Shown: one piece after another, positions 46,862 through 55,932 of the stretch
Layout: every line of letters begins with the position of its first letter
Position numbering within the stretch: position 1 is the first letter of the stretch
Notes under the pieces: model-generated
Told to the model about the DNA's origin: nothing
What the model saw: only the letters and a program-made list of their open reading frames with translations
Database searches by the model: none
DNA from: Nakamurella silvestris
Lineage (GTDB): Bacteria; Actinomycetota; Actinomycetes; Mycobacteriales; Nakamurellaceae
Assembly: GCA_003576535.1 (NCBI GenBank)
Contig: QXCQ01000132.1
Coordinates: 194,287-258,286, forward strand
Length of the DNA: 64,000 nucleotides
Reading direction: 5' to 3'
Program-made: the position numbers and the translations under genes

Positions 46862-49147
46862 TTACCTGCCCTTGATCGGCGTCGTCCGTGCACTTGCCAC
46901 AGAGGCAGACGTGTACCCGGCCTTGGATCCGGTGACCAGCACCGAGAGGCGTTTTGATTTCAGGGACGCGGGAATCTTGTAGCGACGCTGCGTCGCGCCG
47001 GCAATCGGGTGGCCGTTCTGTCGCCATTGATATTTCAACATGTCGACCCTGGGGGTCCAGCCGGCCGTCACGTTCAGGGTTGCCCCTACCTTCGCCGTAC
47101 CGGAGATCCGTGGGACAGGGGTGGTCAACGTGCCTGCGGCGACCGGCCCGACGACCAGGCTGGTCAAAGAGCTGTCGACATATCCGAGCTTTCGACCGGT
47201 GGATCTCACTGAGATCTGTTTTCCTACGGCCCCCGCCGGCACCACCATCGTTGAGCGGACCTGTCCGGCTATCGGACGACCGTCCAGCAACCATTGGTAG
47301 ACGAGCTCGTCGGGTTCCGGGCGCCACGCCCCGCTGCCAACGGTCAGCGTTGCACCCACGGTCGGCCAGCCCAACACGTGTGGGTACACCTTGGCGAACA
47401 GAGAAGGGAACACCGGGGCGGTCTCGTTGCTGCGTACACTGACCGTGCCGGATCCAGATCGGACACCGGTCACCTCGACGGAGAGCTTCTTTCCCATCAG
47501 CGCGCTGGTGACCATCAACTTCCTGTCGGATTCGCCGGGAAGCACACCACCGTCGGCATACCAGCGGTAGGACAACGTCACCGGACTCGGCCCCCACACC
47601 CCGGTCGTGGCGATCAACGGGACATCGACATAGGCCTCGTTGTTCAGCACCACTCTGGTGGGGGTGATCGTCGTGCCGACATCCGCTGGGGCCGACGTCA
47701 GGATGAGTCCCTGCGTGTGCTGGACGTGCTGGTTGTCGGAGGCCCTGACCCGACCAACGGCGGTGCACGAAATCGCCGATCCGCACGACAGAGAGGTGAA
47801 CACCGAATAGTGCGGATGTGGATGCGGATAGCTGTGTCGCGTGCCGGTCCAGGTTCCGTCCACGGATCGCAGGACGAACGCCTCTGCGTTGCCCCGGTTG
47901 TCGCTCACGCGACCTATCCCGGTGCAGGTGTCGGCAGTACAGCTCAAGCCTTCCAGTTCTCTGGTTCCGCCGCCGGGAACCTGCGGGTAGATGACACGCG
48001 AGATGGTCCATATGCCGTCGAACCAACCGTAGACGACGAAATGAGTGCCAATGCCGCGCACGTACCGCGCCGCGGTGATGGCGCAGGGGCCACCGGTGGC
48101 GCAGCTCATCCGGACAGCATCATTGCCGTAGTTGTATTCGTGCGGGAGATTGGGCAACCAGCTCGTTTCCCAGACCCCCGATTTCAGGGTCGCGATCACG
48201 TTCTGGGCGATACCGGCCTCGGCCCTGGCAGGTCCGGCGGCGAAACACGCATCGGGACCGGTGCACGCGATCGCAGCGAACCCGTTGTCGATCGACCCTC
48301 CGCCGGTCGGCCAATCGCCGCTCACTGCGGACCACCCGCCGGTCGATCGGGTGACGAGCACCGACCCGTGATCGTCCGCCGCGCCCGGCGCGTAGTACTG
48401 GCCCGTGGCCGCGCAGAAATCCGGGCCCCGGCAGTCGATGCCGGTCAACTGCACCTGGGCACCGGGCAGATCGGCAGGCATCGTCAACGACTCGATCGAC
48501 ATCTGGTCGTCGCGGATCTCCAGGATGAATTCCTTGTTCGCTTGATTGGAGGGCGACCGGCCGAGCGGATACCTGCCGACTGCCACGCAGAACGTGGGCG
48601 TGCCACAGGAAAGCGCCGCCAGACTGACATCCTGGGCAGCAACTCCCATCGGGGGTTCCACAGGGAGGCTGCTCCAGATCCCGTCCTGGGACCGGGTGAT
48701 CATCGGTACCCGGGTGCCGGTCGCGTCGAGGAAGGTCCCGCGTGCCACGCAGGCTCCCTCACCCCCGCAGGCCAACCCGGTGAGGAGAGCTTGGCTACCG
48801 CCATCGGGTGCGGCGGTCGGCAGTGTCGTCGTCACGCTGTCCTTCAGCGTCACGATCGCCGACGAATCGGCACCGGAGGTGGTGGTGTAGTCGCCGATCA
48901 TCACGCACGTCGCGGCCGACGTGCACACCACCTCCGACAGCTCCGGGCCGGCAAGTGCTGCCGCATCGGCGGCCAACGGAGCGTAGTAGCCCTGATAGAT
49001 CAGATCGGCGGGATCGGCGGGCGATACAGCTGTCTGCTGGGCAGTCACCGGCGCTGGCTGCTCCTGCGCAGCGGCGGTCGATGATCCGACCGCTGCAAGC
49101 AGCGTTGCCACCACCGTCCCGAGGACCGTCACCGACCGTCTCAACAC
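46862..49147 (-). CDS. secreted Cys-repeat (beta-propeller-like) protein with Ig-like domains
   Basis: A 761-residue exported protein. GTG 49147 begins a signal peptide (RRSVTVLGTVVATLLAAVG) with an AAAQ-type cleavage site. Eight repeats of 52-58 residues follow, each with a pattern L..LsC-X5-C.AvG (Cys pairs near 75/81, 127/133, 181/187, 239/245, 295/301, 349/355, 403/408 and 455/461). This suggests a disulfide-stabilised beta-propeller-like fold. The C-terminal third has three Ig-like repeats, each with a (Y/R)QW or RWY core and LSV.VTG ending. The gene runs opposite to and separates imuA' from imuB. Function is unknown; adhesion or substrate binding is a guess. Confidence 0.85.
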   Translation of the reverse strand: MLRRSVTVLGTVVATLLAAVGSSTAAAQEQPAPVTAQQTAVSPADPADLIYQGYYAPLAADAAALAGPELSEVVCTSAATCVMIGDYTTTSGADSSAIVTLKDSVTTTLPTAAPDGGSQALLTGLACGGEGACVARGTFLDATGTRVPMITRSQDGIWSSLPVEPPMGVAAQDVSLAALSCGTPTFCVAVGRYPLGRSPSNQANKEFILEIRDDQMSIESLTMPADLPGAQVQLTGIDCRGPDFCAATGQYYAPGAADDHGSVLVTRSTGGWSAVSGDWPTGGGSIDNGFAAIACTGPDACFAAGPARAEAGIAQNVIATLKSGVWETSWLPNLPHEYNYGNDAVRMSCATGGPCAITAARYVRGIGTHFVVYGWFDGIWTISRVIYPQVPGGGTRELEGLSCTADTCTGIGRVSDNRGNAEAFVLRSVDGTWTGTRHSYPHPHPHYSVFTSLSCGSAISCTAVGRVRASDNQHVQHTQGLILTSAPADVGTTITPTRVVLNNEAYVDVPLIATTGVWGPSPVTLSYRWYADGGVLPGESDRKLMVTSALMGKKLSVEVTGVRSGSGTVSVRSNETAPVFPSLFAKVYPHVLGWPTVGATLTVGSGAWRPEPDELVYQWLLDGRPIAGQVRSTMVVPAGAVGKQISVRSTGRKLGYVDSSLTSLVVGPVAAGTLTTPVPRISGTAKVGATLNVTAGWTPRVDMLKYQWRQNGHPIAGATQRRYKIPASLKSKRLSVLVTGSKAGYTSASVASARTTPIKGR

Positions 49148-49331
49148 GTGTTCCCCTGACCGTCGCAGTAGTTCATTCAATTTCAGCCAGTGGCAGGTTC
49201 GTCCAAGGGCGGGCAGGTTCGCCCACCGGCACCGTCTGTCCTGGCCAGAGGACGATCTCACGAACGGGGGATTGCGGCAAGGCAAATCGGTGAACCCCTC
49301 ACAAATGGACTAATCCCGGGCCCAGCGGGGA

Positions 49332-49396
49332 TCCGCGCTCCTCGCCGACTTCCGCGCACGCTGCAGTGAGCGCGGAAGTCGGGAAGAAGCGCGGTC
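49332..49396. repeat. intergenic palindrome, family A
   Basis: The arms CCGCGCTCCTCGCCGACTTC and its near-complement ending GGGAAGAAGCGCGG enclose CGCGCACGCTGCAGTGAGCG. It lies in a divergent gap (49148-49489), so it cannot be a simple shared terminator. Apart from it and the SOS box I see nothing else in that gap. Confidence 0.75.
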
Positions 49397-49457
49397 AACA
49401 GGGCCTGCAGGGGCAGTGACCCGCGGGAACAGGGGGTGTCGGTGGCCTGTCCTATCC

Positions 49458-49473
49458 TCGAACTGACGTTCGA
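49458..49473 (+). promoter_or_regulatory. LexA (SOS) box upstream of imuB
   Basis: TCGAACTGACGTTCGA is a perfect TCGAAC-N4-GTTCGA palindrome, 16 bases before the imuB ATG and just before its AGGAG ribosome site. It should place imuB and dnaE2 under LexA control. Confidence 0.92.
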
Positions 49474-49489
49474 AGAAAGGAGCCCTGGG

Positions 49490-51172
49490 ATGCCTCACCT
49501 GCTGGAACCGGCACTGCTGCACGCCGACCGGATCACCACCCGCACCCTGGTCCTGTGGTGCCCGGACTGGCCGACCGTCACCGCCCTCAAGGAGCACCGT
49601 CTTCCGGTGGCGACCCCGGCGGTGGTGTTGTCCGGCAACAGGGTGCTCTCCTGCACCCAGAGCGCCCGGGTGGAGGGGGTCCGGATCGGCCAGCGACGCC
49701 GCGAGGCCGAATCCCACTGCCCGAACCTGCGGGTGTTCAAGGCCGATGCCGAGCGTGACGCCCGGATGTTCGAGGCGGTCGCGGTCGCCGTCGAGGAGAT
49801 CGCCCCCGGGGTGGAGATCCTGCGGCCCGGCATGATCGCCTGCCCGGCCAAGGGGCCGGCCAGGTACTTCGGCAGTGAGCAGGCGGCGGCGGAGAAACTC
49901 GCCGATGCGGTGGAAGCACAGGACATCGAATGTCGGGTCGGCGCTGCCGACGTCCTACCGGTGGCGGTGCTGGCCGCCCGGCAGTCGGTGTTCGTACCAC
50001 CCGGCGGGTCGGCGGCGTTCTGCGCGGCTCTGCCGATCGACGAACTGGCCAGGGACAGCGCCGTCTCCCCTCCGGACCGGGTGGAGCTGATCGACCTGCT
50101 CAAGCGCCTCGGGATCACCACGATGGGGGAGTTCGCCGCCCTGCCGGAGGCCAAGGTCATCACCCGGTTCGGCGGCGACGCCGCCGTCGCCCATCGTCTT
50201 GCCGCCGGACGTGCCGAGCGTGGGCTGTCCCGGCGGCACATCCCGGCCGAACTGGTCGTCGAACAGATCTGCGACCCTCCGCTGGACCGGGTGGACACCG
50301 CCGCCTTCCTGGCCAGGGCGCTGGCCGAACGGTTCCACACCCGACTGGCCGCCGGTGGCCTGGCCTGCACCCGGCTGTCCATCAGCGCCCACACCGAGCA
50401 GGGACGGACGCTGTCCCGCACCTGGCGATGCGTGAGTCCGTTGACCCCGGCCGCCACCGCCGACCGGCTGCGCTGGCAGCTCGACGGCTGGATCACCGCG
50501 CGCGCCAGAACCTCCGGTGCGACACAGCTCTCCGAGACCGATCCGATCGACAGTGTCACTGATGCGGTCACCCTGTTGCGGCTGGAGCCCGTCGAGGCGG
50601 TTGACGCCGGCCGGATCCAGTACGGACTCTGGGGGAGCTCCGGGGAGGACGACGAACGGGCGAACTGGGCGCTGGCCCGGGTGCAAGGGCTGCTCGGCCC
50701 GGAATCGGTGGTGACCCCGGTGCTGGCCGGTGGCCGCGGGGTGGCCGAGCGGATCAGGTTCCTGCCCTGGGGACAGGAGAAGGTGGAGGAGGGCAGCCCG
50801 GGTGCACCGTGGCCCGGCCGGATCCCGGCCCCCTCACCCACCCGGTTGACCGCCGCGGAGAACGTCGGGAAGGTGCTGGATGTCCTCGACATACACGGCG
50901 GCGCAGTGGGTGTCGACGATCGGGGGTTCCTCAGCGCCTCACCCTGCTACCTCGAGCCCCGGACCGGACCACGACGACGGATCTCCGGGTGGGCCGGTCC
51001 GTGGTTGTTCGACGAGCGGTGGTGGCAGGGCGCGCCGACGATCGGCTCCGGGACCGACTCCGCCGAGCGGGGCAACCCGCTGGCCCGGCTGCAGATCCTG
51101 TTGGAGGACGGGCCGGTGCTGCTGGTCGGTTACGGGCGGGGCACCTGGTCCTTGGAAGGGGTGTACGACTGA
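49490..51172 (+). CDS. imuB: inactive Y-family polymerase homologue ImuB
   Basis: A 560-residue Y-family-like protein that links DnaE2 and ImuA' to the replication clamp. The catalytic DxD of true polymerases is lost: the motif reads LVLWCPDWPTV. The palm/fingers region (ARVEGVRIGQRRREAESHCP) and the helix-hairpin-helix (LGITTMGEFAALPEAKVITRF) are kept. QYGLWG at about 377-382 matches the ImuB clamp-binding hexapeptide (QLPLWG in mycobacteria). Start ATG 49490 has AGGAG upstream, and an SOS box precedes. It overlaps dnaE2 by 1 bp (TGATG). Confidence 0.93.
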   Translation: MPHLLEPALLHADRITTRTLVLWCPDWPTVTALKEHRLPVATPAVVLSGNRVLSCTQSARVEGVRIGQRRREAESHCPNLRVFKADAERDARMFEAVAVAVEEIAPGVEILRPGMIACPAKGPARYFGSEQAAAEKLADAVEAQDIECRVGAADVLPVAVLAARQSVFVPPGGSAAFCAALPIDELARDSAVSPPDRVELIDLLKRLGITTMGEFAALPEAKVITRFGGDAAVAHRLAAGRAERGLSRRHIPAELVVEQICDPPLDRVDTAAFLARALAERFHTRLAAGGLACTRLSISAHTEQGRTLSRTWRCVSPLTPAATADRLRWQLDGWITARARTSGATQLSETDPIDSVTDAVTLLRLEPVEAVDAGRIQYGLWGSSGEDDERANWALARVQGLLGPESVVTPVLAGGRGVAERIRFLPWGQEKVEEGSPGAPWPGRIPAPSPTRLTAAENVGKVLDVLDIHGGAVGVDDRGFLSASPCYLEPRTGPRRRISGWAGPWLFDERWWQGAPTIGSGTDSAERGNPLARLQILLEDGPVLLVGYGRGTWSLEGVYD

Positions 51173-54100
51173 TGGGCTGGAGCAACCCACCCGTACCGTG
51201 GTCGGAACTGGAGCGGGCGCTGTCCGGTCGGCCGCCGAAGATCCAGGCCTACGACTCCCACCCGGCCTTCACCGCTGCCGACCGTCTCGAGAGCAGGGCG
51301 ACCCCGGTGGACCTCCCGGGGCGGACGGCTGTGCCCTACGCGGAGCTGCACTGCCATTCGGCCTTCAGTTTCCTCGACGGCTCCTCCGCCCCGGAGGAAC
51401 TGGTGGCCGAGGCGGCCCGGCTCGGCCTCGACGCCATCGCCATCACCGACCACGACGGTTTCTACGGTGTGGTCCGGTTCGCCGAGGCGGCCGCCGACGC
51501 CGGTATCCGCGCCATCTACGGTGCGGAGCTCTCCCTCGACCTGCCGGGTCCGCAGATGGGGGTGTCGGATCCCGTCGGCACCCACCTGCTGGTGCTGGCC
51601 CGGGGACAGGAGGGCTACCGCCTGCTGTCCCAGCAGATCGGTCGGGCCCAGATGGCCGGTCGGGAGAAGGGCCGCCCGGTCTACCGCCTGACCGACCTGG
51701 CCGCGGCGGCCGACGGGCACTGGGTGATCCTCACCGGCTGTCGTAAGGGGGCGGTCCGACGCGCGCTGCGCAGCTCCGGTCCGGCCGCCGCCGGAAAGGA
51801 GATCGACACCCTGGTGGGACTTTTCGGTCAGGAGAACGTCCTCGTCGAGCTCACCCGTCACCATCTGCCCACCGATGACGAGGACAACGACGCGCTGGCC
51901 GCCCTCGCCGCCGACCGCGGTCTGCCCGTGGTGGCCACCACCGCCGCCCACTACGCCACCCCGGACGGCAACCGGCTCGCCGCGGCGATGGGTGCGGTCC
52001 GGGCCCGGAACAGCTTGGAGGAGGCCGAACCCTATCTGCCGGCGGGCCCGGGGGCGCACCTGCGGTCGGGCGCGGAGATGGCCGAACTGTTCGAGCGTTA
52101 CCCGACAGCCGTCCCCACCGCCGCCCGGATCGGCCTGGAATGTTCCTTCGACCTCACCCTGGTCGCGCCGGAACTGCCACCCTTCGACATCCCCGACGGC
52201 CATGACGACAACAGCTGGCTCCGTGAGCTCACCCTGCGAGGTGCGCTCGACCGGTACGGCAGCCCACAGGACAACCCGAAGGCCTACCGGCAGATCGAGA
52301 AGGAACTGGCGATCATCGCCCAGCTCAACTTCCCCGGGTACTTCCTGATCGTCGACGACATCGTCCGGTTCTGCCGCACGGAGCGGATCCTGTGTCAGGG
52401 CAGGGGATCCGCGGCGAACTCGGCGGTCTGCTACGCCCTGGGCATCACCGCCGTCGACGCCGTCCGGTACGAACTCCTCTTCGAGAGGTTCCTGGCCCCG
52501 GAGCGGGACGGACCGCCCGACATCGACATCGACATCGAATCCGATCGGCGGGAGGAGGTGATCCAGTACGTGTACAACACCTACGGCCGCGACAAGGCCG
52601 CACAGGTGGCCAATGTCAACACCTATCGCCCCCGGATGGCGGTCCGGGACATGGCGAAGGCCCTCGGGTACTCACCCGGCCAGCAGGACGCCTTCTCCAA
52701 ACACATCGACGGCTGGACCCCGCTGGCGAAACAGGAGTCCGAGGACGCCGATGTCATCCCCGCCGAGGTGATGGAGCTGGCGAAACAGATCCAGGGGCTG
52801 CCGCGTCATCTGTCCATCCATTCCGGCGGCATGGTGATCTGCGACCGGCCGATCGCCGAGGTCTGCCCGGTCGAATGGGCCCGGATGGAGAACCGGTCCG
52901 TGCTGCAGTGGGACAAGGACGACTGCGCCTCCATCGGCCTGGTCAAGTTCGACCTGCTGGGCCTTGGCATGTTGTCGGCCCTGCACTACGCGGTCGACCT
53001 GGTCGCCGAACACGAGGGGATCGAGATCGATTTCGCCGCCTTGGATCTGGAGGAGCAGGCGGTCTATGCGATGTTGCAGAAGGCGGATTCGGTCGGGGTG
53101 TTCCAGGTGGAGTCCCGGGCCCAGATGGCCACCCTGCCCCGCCTCAAACCTCGGAAGTTCTACGACCTGGTGGTGGAGGTCGCCCTGATCCGTCCCGGGC
53201 CCATCCAGGGTGGTTCGGTGCACCCCTACATCCGCCGACGCAACGGTCTGGAACCGAGCGATGCCGACCACCCCGCGATGGAGAACGCCCTGGGAAAGAC
53301 CTTGGGGATACCGCTGTTCCAGGAGCAGCTGATGCAATTGGCCATCGATGTCGCAGGTTTCGACGCCGGCGAGGCCGATCAGCTGCGCCGGGCAATGGGT
53401 TCCAAGCGATCCGCGGCCAAGATGGAACGGCTCCGGCAGCGGTTGTACGAGGGGATGGAGAGCCTGCACGGGATCACCGGTGACCTGGCCGACCGGATCT
53501 ACGAGCGGTTGCGGGCCTTCGCCAATTTCGGGTTCGCCGAGTCCCACGCCCTGTCCTTCGCCGCGCTGGTGTTCTACTCCGCCTACCTCAAACTTCATCA
53601 TCCGGCGGCCTTCTGCGCCGCCCTGCTGCGCGCCCAGCCGATGGGTTTCTACTCCCCGCAGAGCCTGGTCGCCGATGCGCGCCGGCACGGGGTCACCATC
53701 CACCGCCCGGATGTCAACAGATCCGGGGTCGAGGCCGACCTCGAGCCCGGTCCGAACGGGAAACCCGCTGTTCGGCTTGGCCTTTCCGGTGTCCGCACCA
53801 TCGGCGTCGCCCTGGCCGAGAGGATCGTCCAGCGACGGCCGCCGACGGGCTACCGGGATCTGGACGCGTTGACCCGCACGGTGACCCTGACGGCCGCCCA
53901 GGCCGAGGCCCTGGCCACCGCCGGTGCCCTGGACTCGATGAACTCCGGGGTCGCGGATGCGGGCACCGACCGCCGCCGGGCGTTGTGGGCGGCCGGGGCG
54001 GCGGCGGGGGAGCGGGCCGGCACCCTCCCGGGCAGCACCGTCGGGTTGGAGGCACCGGCCCTGCCCGGGATGAGCGACCTGGAGCTGACGATGGCCGATC

Positions 54101-54483
54101 TGTGGTCCACCGGGATCTCCCCGGAGGTCTATCCGACGGTGTTCTCCCGGGAGGAGTTGCGCGCCAAAGGGGTTCGGATGGCGACGGACCTGGCCGGGGT
54201 GGCCCACGGGACCAGGGTGCTGGTGGCCGGGGTGGTGACCCACCGCCAGCGGCCGGCCACCGCCTCCGGGATCATCTTCATCAACCTGGAGGACGAGTCG
54301 GGGATGATCAACATCGTCTGCTCGGTCGGGTTGTGGGGTCGGTTCCGCCGGGTCGCGCGGGGGTCCTCGGCGTTGCTGGTCCGCGGCATGCTCGAGCGGG
54401 ACGGGGCCTCGATGTCGATCCTGGCCGACCGGATGGCCACCCTCGACGTGTCGGTTCCCAGCAGCTCACGGGATTTTCGATGA
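51172..54483 (+). CDS. dnaE2: error-prone DNA polymerase DnaE2
   Basis: A 1103-residue C-family polymerase of the damage-tolerance type. The PHP domain begins ELHCHSAFSFLDGSSAPEEL; catalytic aspartates are in PPDIDIDIESDRREEVIQYV, with CQGRGSAANSAVCYALG before them. A C-terminal OB-fold ends the protein. Unlike DnaE1 it lacks the longer C-terminal extension, and it is encoded after imuB, the usual imuB-dnaE2 order. It works with ImuA' and ImuB to bypass lesions and cause induced mutations. ATG 51172 overlaps the imuB stop by one base. Confidence 0.95.
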   Translation: MGWSNPPVPWSELERALSGRPPKIQAYDSHPAFTAADRLESRATPVDLPGRTAVPYAELHCHSAFSFLDGSSAPEELVAEAARLGLDAIAITDHDGFYGVVRFAEAAADAGIRAIYGAELSLDLPGPQMGVSDPVGTHLLVLARGQEGYRLLSQQIGRAQMAGREKGRPVYRLTDLAAAADGHWVILTGCRKGAVRRALRSSGPAAAGKEIDTLVGLFGQENVLVELTRHHLPTDDEDNDALAALAADRGLPVVATTAAHYATPDGNRLAAAMGAVRARNSLEEAEPYLPAGPGAHLRSGAEMAELFERYPTAVPTAARIGLECSFDLTLVAPELPPFDIPDGHDDNSWLRELTLRGALDRYGSPQDNPKAYRQIEKELAIIAQLNFPGYFLIVDDIVRFCRTERILCQGRGSAANSAVCYALGITAVDAVRYELLFERFLAPERDGPPDIDIDIESDRREEVIQYVYNTYGRDKAAQVANVNTYRPRMAVRDMAKALGYSPGQQDAFSKHIDGWTPLAKQESEDADVIPAEVMELAKQIQGLPRHLSIHSGGMVICDRPIAEVCPVEWARMENRSVLQWDKDDCASIGLVKFDLLGLGMLSALHYAVDLVAEHEGIEIDFAALDLEEQAVYAMLQKADSVGVFQVESRAQMATLPRLKPRKFYDLVVEVALIRPGPIQGGSVHPYIRRRNGLEPSDADHPAMENALGKTLGIPLFQEQLMQLAIDVAGFDAGEADQLRRAMGSKRSAAKMERLRQRLYEGMESLHGITGDLADRIYERLRAFANFGFAESHALSFAALVFYSAYLKLHHPAAFCAALLRAQPMGFYSPQSLVADARRHGVTIHRPDVNRSGVEADLEPGPNGKPAVRLGLSGVRTIGVALAERIVQRRPPTGYRDLDALTRTVTLTAAQAEALATAGALDSMNSGVADAGTDRRRALWAAGAAAGERAGTLPGSTVGLEAPALPGMSDLELTMADLWSTGISPEVYPTVFSREELRAKGVRMATDLAGVAHGTRVLVAGVVTHRQRPATASGIIFINLEDESGMINIVCSVGLWGRFRRVARGSSALLVRGMLERDGASMSILADRMATLDVSVPSSSRDFR

Positions 54484-54547
54484 AGGAAACACCACCGCCT
54501 GCAGGCCGCCTGTCACAGCGGTCGCCCGCGTCTGGCACGATCGGGGT

Positions 54548-55054
54548 ATGAGTGACGTGTACAACACAGCAGGACTGTCAATGATCTTGGCCGACTTCGC
54601 GGTCGCCGACCAACTGGGCAAACTCCAGGTCGTCGGTGGTGGACTGCAGGTCATCAACCGGGACCACAGCAAGGGGACGACGGCGGCCTTCGCGCTGGTC
54701 GTCTCCCTGACCTTCCCGCCGGAGGTCTTCCAGGAGCAGTACTCCTTCGAGGTGGTCCTCGAGGAGACGAACGGCGCCCCGGTGGAACTCGGCCCCGCGC
54801 AGGCCGGTCAGGCCGCGAACGTGATCCGTTTCGCCCAGACCCTGACGGTCGAGGAGCCGAACCTGTCCCGGTCCGGTGTGCCGCGCCGCGCGCTGCCGGC
54901 CAAGTCCCAGGTCGTGCTGTTCTTCAACACCGGGCTGCCCCTGCCGTCCGGGCGGGTGCTGGTCTGGCGGGCGAAGCTGGACGGGGAATCCCGCGACACC
55001 TGGACCCTGCCGTTCTTCGTGCCCGCCCCGCCGACCGGCCCGGTCCTGGGCTGA
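54548..55054 (+). CDS. small conserved protein, DUF6941-like
   Basis: A 168-residue protein beginning MSDVYNTAGLSMILADFAVA and DQLGKLQVVGGG, the pattern of a small beta-rich family (possibly DUF6941) whose members share an ADxAxxxxGKLxxxGGG-type start. The remaining sequence is beta-rich (AFALVVSLTFPPEVFQEQYS, VVLFFNTGLPLPSGR). No signal peptide or membrane segment. No function is known. It lies between dnaE2 and xth. Confidence 0.72.
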   Translation: MSDVYNTAGLSMILADFAVADQLGKLQVVGGGLQVINRDHSKGTTAAFALVVSLTFPPEVFQEQYSFEVVLEETNGAPVELGPAQAGQAANVIRFAQTLTVEEPNLSRSGVPRRALPAKSQVVLFFNTGLPLPSGRVLVWRAKLDGESRDTWTLPFFVPAPPTGPVLG

Positions 55055-55086
55055 CCGGTACCGACCCAGCACAGGAACTCAGCACG

Positions 55087-55932
55087 ATGAAACTCGCCAC
55101 ATGGAACGTCAACTCGATCCGGGCCCGGGCGGACCGGGTGGTCGCCTGGGTGGAACGCAGTGACGTCGACGTCATCGCGATCCAGGAGACCAAGGCCACC
55201 GACGAGAAGTTCCCCTACGACCGGTTCGTCGACCTGGGGTACCAGGTGGCCCACCACGGGATCTCCCAGTGGAACGGTGTGGCGATCCTGTCCCGGGTCG
55301 GCATCGAGGACGTCCAGGTCGGGTTCGAGGGGATGCCCTCCTTCGGCGACCCCGCGGTCGCCGAGGCCAGGGCCATCGGCGCCACCTGTGGTGGCATCCG
55401 GGTCTGGAGCCTGTACGTCCCGAACGGTCGCGCCCTGCACGACCCGCATTTCGACTACAAGATCGCCTGGTACGAGGCGCTGCGGGCGGATGCGACGGCC
55501 TGGCTGGCCGCCGATCCGGCCGCCCGGATCGCCCTCTGCGGGGACTTCAACGTCGCCCCCACCGACGAGGACGTCTGGGACATGGCCGCTTTCGTCGATT
55601 CCACCCACGTGAGTCCGGCCGAGCGGTCGGCCTTCCGGTCGTTGATCGATGCCGGCTTCACCGATGTGGTGCGTCCGCACACCCCGGGGCCCGGGACCTA
55701 CACCTACTGGGACTACCAGCAGCTCAGGTTCGCCAAACGGCAGGGGATGCGGATCGATTTCGCCCTGTGTTCCCCGGCCCTGGCGGCCCGGGTCACCTCC
55801 GCCGTCATCGACCGGGAGGAGCGCAAGGGCAAAGGGGCTTCCGACCACACCCCGGTGATCGTGGAATTCGCCGACGACACCGTCACCTCGGGCGCGGTCT
55901 CCGCGGCTGCGGAGGGTCCGGCCGATGTCTGA
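55087..55932 (+). CDS. xth: exodeoxyribonuclease III (AP endonuclease family)
   Basis: A 281-residue EEP-fold nuclease acting at abasic sites and 3' damage. Family motifs seen: ATWNVNSIRARADRV, AIQETKATD (catalytic Glu), NGVAILSR, ALCGDFNVAPTDEDVWD (Asp, Asn) and KGASDHTPVIVEF (Asp, His). Starts at ATG 55087. It overlaps the downstream GATase by 8 bp. Whether it is co-regulated with the SOS genes upstream is unclear, since no LexA box is seen directly before it. Confidence 0.94.
   Translation: MKLATWNVNSIRARADRVVAWVERSDVDVIAIQETKATDEKFPYDRFVDLGYQVAHHGISQWNGVAILSRVGIEDVQVGFEGMPSFGDPAVAEARAIGATCGGIRVWSLYVPNGRALHDPHFDYKIAWYEALRADATAWLAADPAARIALCGDFNVAPTDEDVWDMAAFVDSTHVSPAERSAFRSLIDAGFTDVVRPHTPGPGTYTYWDYQQLRFAKRQGMRIDFALCSPALAARVTSAVIDREERKGKGASDHTPVIVEFADDTVTSGAVSAAAEGPADV

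Noticed and set aside
49332-49396. Shared terminator between the secreted gene and imuB
   Set aside because: The flanking genes point away from each other, so no transcript from either would end here.
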